Shown here: piece after piece, positions 8,738-17,081 of the stretch
Numbering within the stretch: the stretch's first letter is position 1
Layout of the letters: every line of letters starts with the position of its first letter
Position numbers and translations under genes: made by a program
Assembly: GCA_963768775.1 (NCBI GenBank)
Contig: CAVYIY010000006.1
Location: forward strand, 774,444 to 838,443
DNA length: 64,000 nt
DNA from: FEN-33 sp963768775
GTDB taxonomy: Archaea > Thermoplasmatota > Thermoplasmata > Methanomassiliicoccales > UBA472
Direction of reading: 5' to 3'
Notes under the pieces: generated by a model
What the model was told of the DNA's origin: nothing
The model's input: the letters and a program-made list of their open reading frames with translations, nothing else
Databases searched by the model: none

Positions 8738-9997
8738 TCAGCCCGATGGGCGGGATTCGGCTGCGATTGGTGGATGAGCCCTCCTTTTGAGGAAGTAGAA
8801 AAGCAGCCCACCGACGATCAGGGCGGCGATGCCGAGCAGCCAGGCTTCCAGTGTAAGGAAGATCAACAGGCCGGCGCAGGAGATCAGGCCTAGCCCCGAA
8901 ATGACCTTCGAGTGTAGGGGCGAGTTCATCCTCATGGCTGCAAGATTGGCCAGCATGTAGTATGTCAACGAGCCGAAATTGGATATGGCGACGGCCTTCA
9001 GGATGTCCGTAGTCAGGGCGAAGCCGACCATCAGCCCCCCGAGGATGATGATCGCGATGTAGGGCGTCCTCCGCTTCGGATGCAGCTTCGCCATCATCGC
9101 AGGGAGATCGCCATTCCGGGCCATGGCAAAGCTAATGCGCGACATGCCAAGCAGGGTAGTGAGGAGAACGCTTAGCGTGGCCGCCAAAGCGCCGAACGCA
9201 ATCAGCGTGACCATGTCTGAGCCCTCCCTAATAGCCGCATCCGCCAATGGAGAACCTGAACCGGCGAGGACTGGGGAGCCCACCATGCCGATCGCGACCC
9301 CGGAGACCAGCATGTAGATGACGGCAGATACCAGCAGAGCCAGGATGATGGCCCTAGGCACCGTCCTCGTCGGATCCTTCACCTCCTCACTCAGCATCGC
9401 TATCCGACCGAAACCTGCGAAGGCGAAGAAGATCACCGATGCCCCTTCCATTACTCCCATGGCCCCATTGGGGGAGAAGGGACTGAAGTTCGATCCCTGG
9501 ATGAGCCCGATGCCAAAGGCGACGAAGAGGAAGAGCACGAAGAGTTTGAAGACCACCAGAACGTTGTTCATTTTCGCGGATTCGGTGATCCCCCGATAGT
9601 TGATTGCGGTTATCCCCAGACAGGCCAACGCCGCGATTAGGTTTACCGGCAAGGGAATGAGGACTGCCAGATAGCTGGCGAAGCCTATGGCCACGGCCGC
9701 CCCAGTGACCACGTTGGAGAGCAGCCACATCCAGCCGGAGATGAAGCCGCCGAAGGGCGATATCAACTCGTGTGCGTACTCGTACCCTCCTCCCTCCTTA
9801 GGGATGAAGTTGGCCAAGTGCACGAAGCTCATTGCGGTGAAAGCGGAAACCATGAAAGCGATGAGCAGCGAAAGCAGGAGCGCTGGGCCGGCAAGGCTGG
9901 CGGCGACCCCCGCCACGACGAAAATACCGGCACCGATTATTGCCCCCAATCCGATGGCAAAGGCATCGAATAGGCCCATGGATCGTTTTAATTCCAT
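8738..9997 (-). CDS. APC superfamily amino acid permease
   Basis: About 419 residues with 12 predicted membrane helices. The first helix carries GLGAIIGAGIFVVAGVAA, the substrate-binding GAIIGAGIF motif of APC transporters, and FFAFAGFGRIAMLSEEVKDPTRTVPRA is the conserved helix 6-loop 'FaGfg...EE.k.P.r..P'. The start MELKRSMGLFDAF at 9997 fits family N-termini; ATG at 10021 is an alternative. It is divergent from the response regulator gene. The substrate is not determined. Confidence 0.88.
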   Translation of the reverse strand: MELKRSMGLFDAFAIGLGAIIGAGIFVVAGVAASLAGPALLLSLLIAFMVSAFTAMSFVHLANFIPKEGGGYEYAHELISPFGGFISGWMWLLSNVVTGAAVAIGFASYLAVLIPLPVNLIAALACLGITAINYRGITESAKMNNVLVVFKLFVLFLFVAFGIGLIQGSNFSPFSPNGAMGVMEGASVIFFAFAGFGRIAMLSEEVKDPTRTVPRAIILALLVSAVIYMLVSGVAIGMVGSPVLAGSGSPLADAAIREGSDMVTLIAFGALAATLSVLLTTLLGMSRISFAMARNGDLPAMMAKLHPKRRTPYIAIIILGGLMVGFALTTDILKAVAISNFGSLTYYMLANLAAMRMNSPLHSKVISGLGLISCAGLLIFLTLEAWLLGIAALIVGGLLFYFLKRRAHPPIAAESRPSG

Positions 9998-10128
9998 ATG
10001 GAGGACGATTGCCTGCTCCATTCCTAATAGCTTTTTTATCCGAGATGATCGACCGCCATGCATGGGACAGCCTCAATCTGCCTGCGGCTTGGGCTCCATC
10101 GCTGCAAATATATTTCCCATCAGAAGGC

Positions 10129-10626
10129 ATGGGAGGGCGCAGCTGGGTCGGAAATGGTGGAAGCGAGCAATCTTTGAGCTATCCGAGTGAGGGTGATTTC
10201 ATAGCCGAAAGGCGAAAGGCAAGAGTACTCCTGGTAGAAGACAACCCAGCAGACGCGTTGCTGGCCGCGGAGCTGATCAAAGAGACTGGCATATCAGCCA
10301 ACATCACCACGGTAAGCGATGGAGAGATGGCGATCGCGACCCTGGAGAAGATGAAGCTGAGCGACTCGGACTTTCCTGACCTTATATTGTTGGACATCAA
10401 CCTCCCCAAGAAGAACGGCCACGAGGTGCTCAGATTCATCAGGAATGCGCAGCTCCACCACGCCTATGTCGCGATATATACGGGGTCTAGTTCGCCTGAA
10501 GACGAGAAAAGAGCCGCTGAACATGGCGCAGATGCCTACATCATCAAACCCATCGGGTCGAAGGAGATGGAGAAGACGATAACGATGTTCCGGGAGATTC
10601 TCGGTTCCAAGTCGAGGGTATCCTGA
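10129..10626 (+). CDS. Rcp1-like single-domain response regulator
   Basis: A receiver domain: ARVLLVEDNPADALL holds the acidic pair, the phosphoacceptor Asp is in LILLDINLPKKNG, the switch Thr in AIYTGSS and the Lys in YIIKPIG. The order and the DNPAD start match the Rcp1 branch of receivers that pair with phytochrome or PAS histidine kinases. No output domain follows and no kinase gene is in the window. The start is uncertain: ATG 10129 gives about 22 non-conserved residues before the domain, and TTG 10171 is an alternative. Confidence 0.82.
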   Translation: MGGRSWVGNGGSEQSLSYPSEGDFIAERRKARVLLVEDNPADALLAAELIKETGISANITTVSDGEMAIATLEKMKLSDSDFPDLILLDINLPKKNGHEVLRFIRNAQLHHAYVAIYTGSSSPEDEKRAAEHGADAYIIKPIGSKEMEKTITMFREILGSKSRVS

Positions 10627-10721
10627 GCAACCAATCGATAGACGAGTTGCGATTTGCCGCTATCGGATTCGTTGTGGTCGCTGCCCAAGGGCATCGGGCG
10701 AGTGCGACACGGCAATTCATA

Positions 10722-10729
10722 TTTATATA
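10722..10729 (+). promoter_or_regulatory. TATA box upstream of the gene at 10781
   Basis: TTTATATA at 10722-10729 matches the archaeal TATA element and predicts a start of transcription near 10752, ahead of a Shine-Dalgarno GGAGGGA (10769-10775). Confidence 0.6.
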
Positions 10730-10747
10730 GGCACATCAAATGGATTT

Positions 10748-10768
10748 GATGGCGATATAATCGCCATC
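10748..10768 (+). promoter_or_regulatory. perfect inverted repeat between promoter and start codon
   Basis: GATGGCGAT (10748-10756) and ATCGCCATC (10760-10768) form a perfect 9-bp inverted repeat with a 3-base centre. It spans the predicted transcription start and ends at the Shine-Dalgarno, so it could be an operator or an mRNA hairpin. Confidence 0.5.
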
Positions 10769-10780
10769 GGAGGGAAGAAA

Positions 10781-11176
10781 GTGGATCTAGTACAATTGAT
10801 CATTGCCATTGTTGTCCTGCTCATCGGCTGGGTAATAATCTCCATACCCTTATGGCTCGCGGCGAAGGTGCTAACTGGAGGACAAGCGACGATGGGCGCG
10901 GCCATGCTTGGCATGCTCCTGGGAGGCATAGTTTTCGTGATAGTCTACGCGCTTACCTTCCTGGTGACGAACATTTTCACCAGTTCGAGTACGGCGGTGA
11001 TCGTTGCCTCGATAGTGAGCTTCTTGGCCTTCTTGGGGCTCTATAAGATGTTGTTCGATGTCGGTTGGCTCAGAGCACTGGCGATTGCGATCCTGGCGGT
11101 CATTTTCGCTGTGATCATCTTATTCCTGTTCGGGGCACTCTTGGTCGCATTAGGGGTGGCTGTCCTAGCGCTTTAG
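10781..11176 (+). CDS. small four-helix membrane protein, function unknown
   Basis: 131 residues from GTG 10781, which has GGAGGGA at ideal spacing. Four hydrophobic helices are predicted with almost no charged residues between them (MDLVQLIIAIVVLLIGWVII ... LFGALLVALGVAVLAL). Similar small proteins occur widely in Thermoplasmatota; I do not recognise a functional family. It has its own TATA box and a palindromic leader. Confidence 0.75.
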   Translation: MDLVQLIIAIVVLLIGWVIISIPLWLAAKVLTGGQATMGAAMLGMLLGGIVFVIVYALTFLVTNIFTSSSTAVIVASIVSFLAFLGLYKMLFDVGWLRALAIAILAVIFAVIILFLFGALLVALGVAVLAL

Positions 11177-11374
11177 GATTCTCCTCAATTGGGAATGGGA
11201 CGAACTCAACCCCTTTCTTTCGATTTATCACTCGAGCATTGATAATTCGATTATTCCACAGCAGTCCATTACCTGACCAACCTTGTATTCCCTTTATCCG
11301 GAGATAGAGAAGAAGAAATAACCCCATTTTATCCATCTGGAGCGTTTCGTTTGAAATGAATCGAAAGAATATGG

Positions 11375-11447
11375 TGCTCCCGTCGGGATTTGAACCCGAG
11401 TCGAAGCCTCGAGAGGGCTTCATGATTGGCCGCTACACTACGGGAGC
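11375..11447 (-). tRNA. tRNA-Glu (CTC)
   Basis: A complete 73-nt cloverleaf on the minus strand: acceptor GCTCCCG/CGGGAGC, anticodon stem AAGCC/GGCTT with loop CTCTCGA (anticodon CTC), T arm TCGGG-TTCAAAT-CCCGA. No intron. CCA is not encoded. Confidence 0.95.
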
Positions 11448-11553
11448 GTGTAGTGGGCACAATAAGGCGACCGTTATTAAATCTTTCGCGCTTCCCTTTC
11501 TAACAGTGGCATGAGAAGAAATATCTGGACAATAGCGCATCGTCCCCTAGACG

Positions 11554-12070
11554 ATGACTGACCTTGTCCTTCGTTACAGCAAGGGCGCCTTCCTGCCGCC
11601 CCTCATCCTGCTCCTCGTTGGCATGGTCTTCCTCAACCTGTTCGTTTCGCTGAGCTTCGGCTTCGATGCCGTCTCGGCATCGTTGGCTGCCCTGGCCTCC
11701 GCGGTCCTGGTGCTGACCGTCGGCATATCGCCGCTCATGACGAACCATGCCCTAAGCGCGAATGAGCTGGTACTCCGCCAAGGCTGGCTCTTCCATTCGG
11801 TCATTCCCCGGGACGAGATCGATATCGATCAGCATCTTGGAGAGGGGACCGAGGCGCACCGGCGTCTTCTTCGATTTCAAGGGGACGACGGTCTACGTCA
11901 CGACGCAACGACACAACCTCATCCGGCTCAAGCTCAAGAACCAACGGCGCTTCAATTGGGCCTTGGGGAAGAAGACGGACCAGTTGGTCTTCGACTCGCT
12001 GGACCAAAGGGCTTTCCTCAGGGCGATGGAATCGGAAGCGGAAATCACTCCCGCCAATCCAGGCCGATAG
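11554..12070 (+). CDS. two-helix membrane protein with PH-like domain (frameshifted)
   Basis: The first frame gives two membrane helices (LPPLILLLVGMVFLNLFVSL; ASLAALASAVLVLTVGISPL) then ELVLRQGWLFHSVIPRDEI, typical of bacterial-type PH domains after a membrane hairpin. Coding character then moves to another frame at about 11829-11835, continuing GPRRTGVFFDFKGTTVYVTT to the stop at 12070. One indel therefore splits the gene. Function unknown. It ends inside the 3' end of nadE on the other strand (26-base convergent overlap). Confidence 0.65.
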
Positions 12071-12848
12071 TGCGAAATTCGACCTTAGGGATCAGCGGCA
12101 TCTTGCGCTTGTGTATCGAGCCAGTATGCATCTTCCACACCATATCCACCTTCTCCTGCGGAATCATGTTGCGGCGGGCGATTTCCTCCAACTCCATGCC
12201 GTTCTCGATTCCGAAAAGGACGGCGTCGAGATCGTCATAGGAAATGCCCAGCTCCCCCTCGTCTGTCTGCCCTTCCCAGAGGCAGGCCGATGGCACCTTC
12301 TGCACGAACTTCTCCGGCACGCCGATCTTGCGCGCCAGCTGCCTCACCTCGGTCTTGTACAGATCGCCGATTGGGCAGAAGTCGGCACCCCCGTCCCCGA
12401 ACTTGGTGAAGTAGCCCACCAGCAGCTCGCTCTTGTTGCTCGTGCCCATGACCAACCGGTTGGACAGCTTGGCCTGGTGGAAAAGGACGGTCATGCGGCA
12501 GCGCGCCATGCAATTCCCCAGAAGGCGCTTGTCGTCCTTGAGCTCGGGAAGGATCGCACGGAAGCCTTCTACCGCCGCCTGGATGTCGATTACCTTGTGC
12601 TTCATGCCGAATTTGAGCGAGAGCTCCTCCGCATCCCTCGCGTCTTCGATGCTTGACTTGGAGGAGGGCATGTAGATAGTGAGCACTTTCTCCGGACCGA
12701 TGGCGCCGGCGCACAGCACCGCGACCAACGCGGAATCGATGCCGCCGCTCAAGCCGAGGACAACGCCAGTGGCACCGCTTTCCTCCACCTTCTGCCGGAT
12801 GAAATCCTTGATGACCAACTCGGTCATCTCGCGCAGCTGGGGACGCAT
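12045..12848 (-). CDS. nadE: NAD+ synthetase, ammonia-type
   Basis: 267 residues, the length of the stand-alone synthetase domain without a fused glutaminase. The PP-loop is LGLSGGIDSALVAVL; TSNKSELLVGYFTKFGDGGADFCPIGDLYKTEV is the conserved NAD-synthetase core, with the deamido-NAD site. It catalyses the last step of NAD synthesis, deamido-NAD + NH3 + ATP. It is divergent from a nitrilase-superfamily gene 83 bases away, the family that supplies the glutaminase domain in fused NadE. Confidence 0.95.
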   Translation of the reverse strand: MRPQLREMTELVIKDFIRQKVEESGATGVVLGLSGGIDSALVAVLCAGAIGPEKVLTIYMPSSKSSIEDARDAEELSLKFGMKHKVIDIQAAVEGFRAILPELKDDKRLLGNCMARCRMTVLFHQAKLSNRLVMGTSNKSELLVGYFTKFGDGGADFCPIGDLYKTEVRQLARKIGVPEKFVQKVPSACLWEGQTDEGELGISYDDLDAVLFGIENGMELEEIARRNMIPQEKVDMVWKMHTGSIHKRKMPLIPKVEFRTIGLDWRE

Positions 12849-12931
12849 ACAGCGGGGTATGACCTTTCCTCCCTTATCGCTTTTCGCGCGTGAGTCTAAA
12901 TATCACGCCGCGAATTCCATCGGCTGCTGCT

Positions 12932-13720
12932 ATGACAAGAATCGCGCTCGCTCAGACCCGATGCGCCCTGGGGGACAAGGTCGAGAACCTCCGGCGCATG
13001 GAGGCGTGCCTGGACCAGGTCGAGGCGGACCTATACGTCTTCGCGGAGCTTTTCCTAACCGGCTACATGTGCCGGGACCAGCTGTTCATGCTGGCCGAGC
13101 GCATCGACGGGAGGTCGGTGACCCGGGTAGCCGGGATGGCGGAGGAGCGGGAATGCGCCATTGTCTTCGGCATGCCCACCTGGAGCGACAACGTGCCGGG
13201 ATTAATGCACAACTCCTCGGTGGCGGTGGACCCGGATGGGGAGGTGCAGGTCTACGACAAAGTCAATCTGGCGAACTTCGGCCCGTTCGAGGAGCGGCTC
13301 TACTTCACCCCCGGAGAGAGCCCGGCGATTTTCGAGCTCTTCGGCCGCAAGTACGGCGCCTGCATCTGCTACGACCTATTCTTCCCGGAGCTGACCAAAG
13401 CCTATGCGCTAGCCGGGGCGGACGCGGTGCTCTGCATATCGGCGTCCCCGTCGACGTCCCGGGAGCAGTTCGAACGGATCTTACCCGCTCGAGCGGCAGA
13501 GGGCACCTTGTATTCGCTGTACACCAACCAGGTTGGGACGCAACTGAACATGGTCTTCTTCGGAGGCGCCCAGGCCTATGGGCCGAGAGGGAACCTGATG
13601 TCAAGGGCGAAGTACTTCGAGGATGACGTTGTCGTCGTTGACCTAGACGAGGGCGAGCTGGAAATGGCGCGCCGCATGCGCCCGACCATCAAGGATACCT
13701 TGAGCCGGCCGGACCTCTGA
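12932..13720 (+). CDS. carbon-nitrogen hydrolase (nitrilase superfamily)
   Basis: About 262 residues from ATG 12932 (MTRIALAQTRCALGDKVENL). The catalytic triad is visible: Glu in VFAELFLTGY, Lys in VYDKVNLANFG, Cys in GACICYDLFFPEL. It hydrolyses an amide or nitrile; branch-specific substrate is not clear. Because it is stand-alone and divergent from the ammonia-type nadE, it may act in nitrogen supply for NAD synthesis or in amide salvage (inference from context only). Confidence 0.88.
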   Translation: MTRIALAQTRCALGDKVENLRRMEACLDQVEADLYVFAELFLTGYMCRDQLFMLAERIDGRSVTRVAGMAEERECAIVFGMPTWSDNVPGLMHNSSVAVDPDGEVQVYDKVNLANFGPFEERLYFTPGESPAIFELFGRKYGACICYDLFFPELTKAYALAGADAVLCISASPSTSREQFERILPARAAEGTLYSLYTNQVGTQLNMVFFGGAQAYGPRGNLMSRAKYFEDDVVVVDLDEGELEMARRMRPTIKDTLSRPDL

Positions 13721-13766
13721 CCATCTAGAAAACCTTTAATTGGCCAAAGGGTATGGCCGCCGTCAA

Positions 13767-13870
13767 GCCGAGGTGGCCCAGACCGGTAAGGCGCAAGCCT
13801 GGAATATCTTCGCGAAATCCAGCAAGCTTGTGTCCGCAAGGACTCGGGAGTTCAAATCTCCCCCTCGGCG
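13767..13870 (+). tRNA. tRNA-Ser (GGA) with intron at 37/38
   Basis: Acceptor GCCGAGG/CCTCGGC with G discriminator, D stem GCC/GGC, anticodon stem CAAGC/GCTTG, long variable arm with stem GTCC-GCAA-GGAC, T arm GGGAG-TTCAAAT-CTCCC. The anticodon loop CTGGAA...A is interrupted by a 20-nt insert at 13805-13824. The CTGGA of the 5' exon pairs with TCCAG in the intron, as expected of a bulge-helix-bulge. Anticodon GGA and the long variable arm agree on serine. Confidence 0.9.
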
Positions 13871-13907
13871 CTCCTGATCCCCATTCTAGTTGCATGGTTT
13901 CATCGTT

Positions 13908-14519
13908 TCAGTGCAGGCCGATCATCGCGCCGTATTTGGTGTAGACCTCTTTGACCAGTTCCCCGGCCTTCGGGTTGTTCCAGTCGTGCATCCATTCCGA
14001 AACCAGCGTCTCCAACGTCATCGGGACCACTCCGGCCTGGATCATCCGCTTCACGCCACACTTGTGCGCCTCTGGAGTCGAATCCCCCGCGGCATCGACC
14101 AATCCGTAGACCTCGTAGCCTTCCCTCAACGCGTGGAGCGCGGTGAAGGCGAAGCACATGCTGGTCCAGAGACCGGAGATCACCAGCTTCTTCCGACCTG
14201 CCTTTACGAAGTCGTTCCACGTCGCCGGGTCCTCGAAAGCGTCGAAGCTCGGTACGGGGCGGGTGTGCACCTCCTGCTTCGGGAACAGGCCGGAGATCTC
14301 CGGGAAGAATTCACCGTTCTGTTTGGGGTTGATCGCCGATAGGACCACTGGGACGCCGAGGATGCTGGCGGCCCTCGCTGCACACACCGCCGCCTTCTTG
14401 ATCGTGACTTTGTCACCTGAGGCTATGCTCCTGATCATCGTTGGCTGATAATCGACCAGGACCAGCGCGCTGTTCTTGTCCGTCAATAGTTCAAGTGAGC
14501 CTTTCGCCATTTCGCTCAT
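13908..14519 (-). CDS. isochorismatase family cysteine hydrolase
   Basis: 203 residues. The triad of the family is present: Asp in ALVLVDYQPTM, Lys in AGRKKLVISG, and Cys in LWTSMCFAFTALHALREGYEV. The family covers isochorismatases, nicotinamidases and ureidomalonases; this member resembles the 'hydrolase YcaC-like' branch and its substrate is not known. It begins MSEMAKGSLELLTDKN; ATG 14510 is an alternative start. Confidence 0.85.
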   Translation of the reverse strand: MSEMAKGSLELLTDKNSALVLVDYQPTMIRSIASGDKVTIKKAAVCAARAASILGVPVVLSAINPKQNGEFFPEISGLFPKQEVHTRPVPSFDAFEDPATWNDFVKAGRKKLVISGLWTSMCFAFTALHALREGYEVYGLVDAAGDSTPEAHKCGVKRMIQAGVVPMTLETLVSEWMHDWNNPKAGELVKEVYTKYGAMIGLH

Positions 14520-14551
14520 CTCCTACCCATCGCCAGATCGCGACGACGATT

Positions 14552-14815
14552 TCAGTCGAGCGACGAGTATAACAATCTAGCGCTAGGCATGGGATGCGAT
14601 CTCCAGCTGCTTAGCCTCACATCACCATCAGGTACAACAGCGCGGACATTGAGGACCGAAGCCACCACTAGCCCCATGAGGACGACGAACCACCACAAGA
14701 TGGAGTGCTTCCCCCTCTGAGCCTGAGGGTAGAACGGCTGGTCGAGATGGAAGCCGCAACGTTGGCACATCAAGGCACCATCCTCCAATATCGTTCCACA
14801 TCTAGGGCAATACAT
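14552..14815 (-). CDS. zinc-ribbon single-pass membrane protein
   Basis: 87 residues: zinc ribbon CPRCGTILEDGALMCQRCG at residues 3-21, then one membrane helix (ILWWFVVLMGLVVASVL). The tail after residue 58 has no recognisable feature. Function unknown. Confidence 0.6.
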   Translation of the reverse strand: MYCPRCGTILEDGALMCQRCGFHLDQPFYPQAQRGKHSILWWFVVLMGLVVASVLNVRAVVPDGDVRLSSWRSHPMPSARLLYSSLD

Positions 14816-14883
14816 CGACTGCCTAGAATGTCAGCTGCGCGCGAGACGATAACGCTACCGCCGCCCGGATAGGCGGGAATGGA

Positions 14884-15174
14884 GTGGCCGAAAGTTCGAA
14901 CAGAACCGAGATTACCAAGGCGTGCAAAGGGATATTGCATGGCACCGCATTGCCATTTCAGGTTGATGGTCTGCGCTGCCCGAGATGCGACTGGGAGGGG
15001 GATAGGAAGGAGGCCGAGGCCAGGGAGGGAGGGCTCCTTTTCTACGACATCCTTTTCAAGGACCAGTTCAAGATTGAGCTCACGAGGACGAACTACCACT
15101 GCCCCAATTGCGGCAACATGATAGAATCCAGGCGGGCCATTCCTGGTATGCCCGAGGACATGACGCCGCAGTGA
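14884..15174 (+). CDS. small zinc-ribbon protein
   Basis: 96 residues with two cysteine pairs, LRCPRCDWEG (about 31-40) and YHCPNCGNMIES (about 71-82), a rubredoxin-like or ribbon fold. No known function. The TGA stop at 15172-15174 is followed in the same frame by a second zinc-ribbon-like reading frame (15175-15408). Confidence 0.65.
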   Translation: MAESSNRTEITKACKGILHGTALPFQVDGLRCPRCDWEGDRKEAEAREGGLLFYDILFKDQFKIELTRTNYHCPNCGNMIESRRAIPGMPEDMTPQ

Positions 15175-15408
15175 GATGATCCGAGGACGAAGCACCAGGA
15201 GTGCGGCTGGGAAGGCGCCGAGGACGATCTCGTGGAGCGAGGGGGGGAACTGACATCGAGCGACCGAATAATGCCTTTGGAGTTCTTCATGGGCATCACC
15301 CGGACCGACCGATGCAGCCCCAGATGCGGCCGCGTGCTCCAGAGCCCCCGAAACATCTACAAGATGCCGCAACAGCCGGACCGTCCTGATGGCACTCAGG
15401 CGACCTGA
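15175..15408 (+). pseudogene. second zinc-ribbon module lacking a start codon in frame
   Basis: Directly after the preceding stop, and in the same frame, the sequence reads on for 77 codons: HQECGWEGAEDDLVERGG ... MPLEFFMGITRTDRCSPRC-G, ending TGA at 15406-15408. CGWEG and CSPRCGRVL parallel the CDWEG and CPNCG of the gene before it. No ATG, GTG or TTG precedes the first cysteine in this frame; ATG 15271 would start after it. It may be a gene with a nearby indel (a run of seven G lies at 15241-15247) or a decayed duplicate. Confidence 0.4.
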
Positions 15409-15417
15409 ATTATATAT
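15409..15417 (+). promoter_or_regulatory. TATA box for the ACT-hom operon
   Basis: ATTATATAT at 15409-15417, about 63-71 bases before the ACT gene's ATG at 15480, fits an archaeal TATA element. Confidence 0.5.
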
Positions 15418-15479
15418 CCACGCTCATATTGGCACTATTTGCATCGAACGGTCAATGGCCGTGCCATGAAGGGAATGAG

Positions 15480-15977
15480 ATGAGGGTTCACGCCGATCTG
15501 CGTCTAAAGGATGTGCCTGGTCAGCTAGTGAGAGCTTTGGAGCCGATCTCCATCAGCGATGGCAACATCGTCGGGGTGGTGCACCACCATGAGGCTGTCA
15601 CCGCCGGCAGGATCACCGTCCATGTGACGTTCGAGGTGAACTCGCAGAAGTCGCTCGAGCACATATTGGAAGCGTGGAAGAAGGGCGAGGTCGACGTCGC
15701 CCGGCTCTCATCGATGCTCGAGACATACGAATTCGAATACCTGCTGGTGGGAAAGCTCTCGCCCTCGGACCTGAGGGACATCAGCGACGGCATCGAGTCG
15801 ATCGGCGATCTGGACTCGGTAGAGATCCGCTATTCCGTCTCCCCCTCGGCGGACGAGAAGGCGGCCATGGTCTTCGGCAAGATGAGGCAGAAAGGCGCCC
15901 TCGGGCGGGTAGAAGATTTCCTGCGCCAAAGGGCAATGCAGTCCGGCTTCATCCTCATCAGCGGTCTGGGGGAGTGA
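15480..15977 (+). CDS. ACT domain protein linked to homoserine dehydrogenase
   Basis: 165 residues from ATG 15480 (MRVHADLRLKDVPGQLVRAL). The N-terminal half is an ACT-like fold (LKDVPGQLVRALEPISISDGNIVGVVHHHE) as in amino-acid-binding regulatory domains. The gene ends two bases before the hom start, and this ACT-hom order is common in methanogens and Thermoplasmatota, where the ACT protein is thought to sense end-product amino acids. An upstream in-frame start at 15429 is less likely. Confidence 0.8.
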   Translation: MRVHADLRLKDVPGQLVRALEPISISDGNIVGVVHHHEAVTAGRITVHVTFEVNSQKSLEHILEAWKKGEVDVARLSSMLETYEFEYLLVGKLSPSDLRDISDGIESIGDLDSVEIRYSVSPSADEKAAMVFGKMRQKGALGRVEDFLRQRAMQSGFILISGLGE

Positions 15978-15979
15978 AA

Positions 15980-17002
15980 ATGGACATCGTTCTGGTCGGC
16001 TTCGGCACCGTGGGCCAGGGGATGGCGGAGGTCTTGAGCAGCAAGACGGCGACCTTGCAGTCGAACTTCAAGGAGAAGCTGCGCCTGGTCGGCGTGTTCG
16101 ATTCATCTTCATACGAAGTCTCGAAGAAAGGGCTGGACCCGAGGGAGCTGCTCCATCGCAAGGACAAGCTTCACCGGGTCGGGTCCGGGCTGGAGGGGCG
16201 GAGCGTCGTCGACATTCTCAAGGAGATCGACTACGACGTCATGATCGAGGCAACGCCCACCAATATAAAGGACGGGCAGCCGGGGCTGGGGCACATCACC
16301 GCCGCGCTGAAGGCGGGGAAGGACGTGGTCACAAGCAACAAAGGGCCGTTGGCGCTGAAGTACGGCGAGCTGATGAGGCTGGCGGAGAAGAACGGCGCCC
16401 GGCTGCGCTTCGAGGCGTCCGTCGGCGGCGCTACGCCGATCATCAACGTCGCCCGAGAGCTGCTCATGGGCGAGAAGATACATTCCATCCGGGCCATCGT
16501 GAACGGCACCTGCAATTTCATCCTCAACCGCATGAAGGACGAGGGGCTTCCCTTCGACCAGGCATTGCGCGAGGCCCAGGAGATGGGGTATGCCGAGAAG
16601 GACCCATCCTACGACATCGACGGCATCGACTCGGCGGCGAAGGCGGCCATCCTAGCCAATGCGATATTCGGGCGCGATTGCAGTTACAATGACGTGAGGC
16701 GCTCGGGCATCAGGGGCATCAGCCTCGAGGCGGTATCTATGGCGGCGGAGGAGAAGAAGGTCATCAGACTGGTGGCGGAGGTCTCCCTCACTCGCCTTGA
16801 GGTAAGCCCGCGACTGGTGCCGATCGGACATCCTCTGGCGATCGGTGGAACGCTGAACATCTTCCAGTTGATGACCGACCTCGCTGGGGAGGTCACCGTC
16901 GCCGGCCGGGGGGCCGGCAGACTGGAAACCGCTTCCGCCCTGCTAAGCGACCTGGTGGCGCTGATGAAGGAGGACTGCGTGGCAAAGGGTGCCACGGTTT
17001 AA
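15980..17002 (+). CDS. hom: homoserine dehydrogenase
   Basis: 340 residues. The nucleotide-binding motif is VLVGFGTVGQGMAEVL (residues 4-19). The conserved core VVTSNKGPLAL, FEASVGGATPIIN, IVNGTCNFIL and EAQEMGYAEKDPSYDIDGIDSAAKAAILAN is complete. It reduces aspartate semialdehyde to homoserine on the way to threonine and methionine. There is no C-terminal ACT domain; that role is probably played by the separate gene immediately upstream. Confidence 0.95.
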   Translation: MDIVLVGFGTVGQGMAEVLSSKTATLQSNFKEKLRLVGVFDSSSYEVSKKGLDPRELLHRKDKLHRVGSGLEGRSVVDILKEIDYDVMIEATPTNIKDGQPGLGHITAALKAGKDVVTSNKGPLALKYGELMRLAEKNGARLRFEASVGGATPIINVARELLMGEKIHSIRAIVNGTCNFILNRMKDEGLPFDQALREAQEMGYAEKDPSYDIDGIDSAAKAAILANAIFGRDCSYNDVRRSGIRGISLEAVSMAAEEKKVIRLVAEVSLTRLEVSPRLVPIGHPLAIGGTLNIFQLMTDLAGEVTVAGRGAGRLETASALLSDLVALMKEDCVAKGATV

Positions 17003-17081
17003 ATATCACAGCCGTATTATGCAACGCCAGACCAAGGGTGTACCTTAATGTCCAGCAATTCTGCAAGAAGGGATTTATTTA

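Noticed and set aside
15172..15174. TGA as a selenocysteine codon
   Set aside because: No SECIS-like hairpin recognised and archaeal selenocysteine use is limited to a few methanogen orders; an indel or separate gene is simpler.
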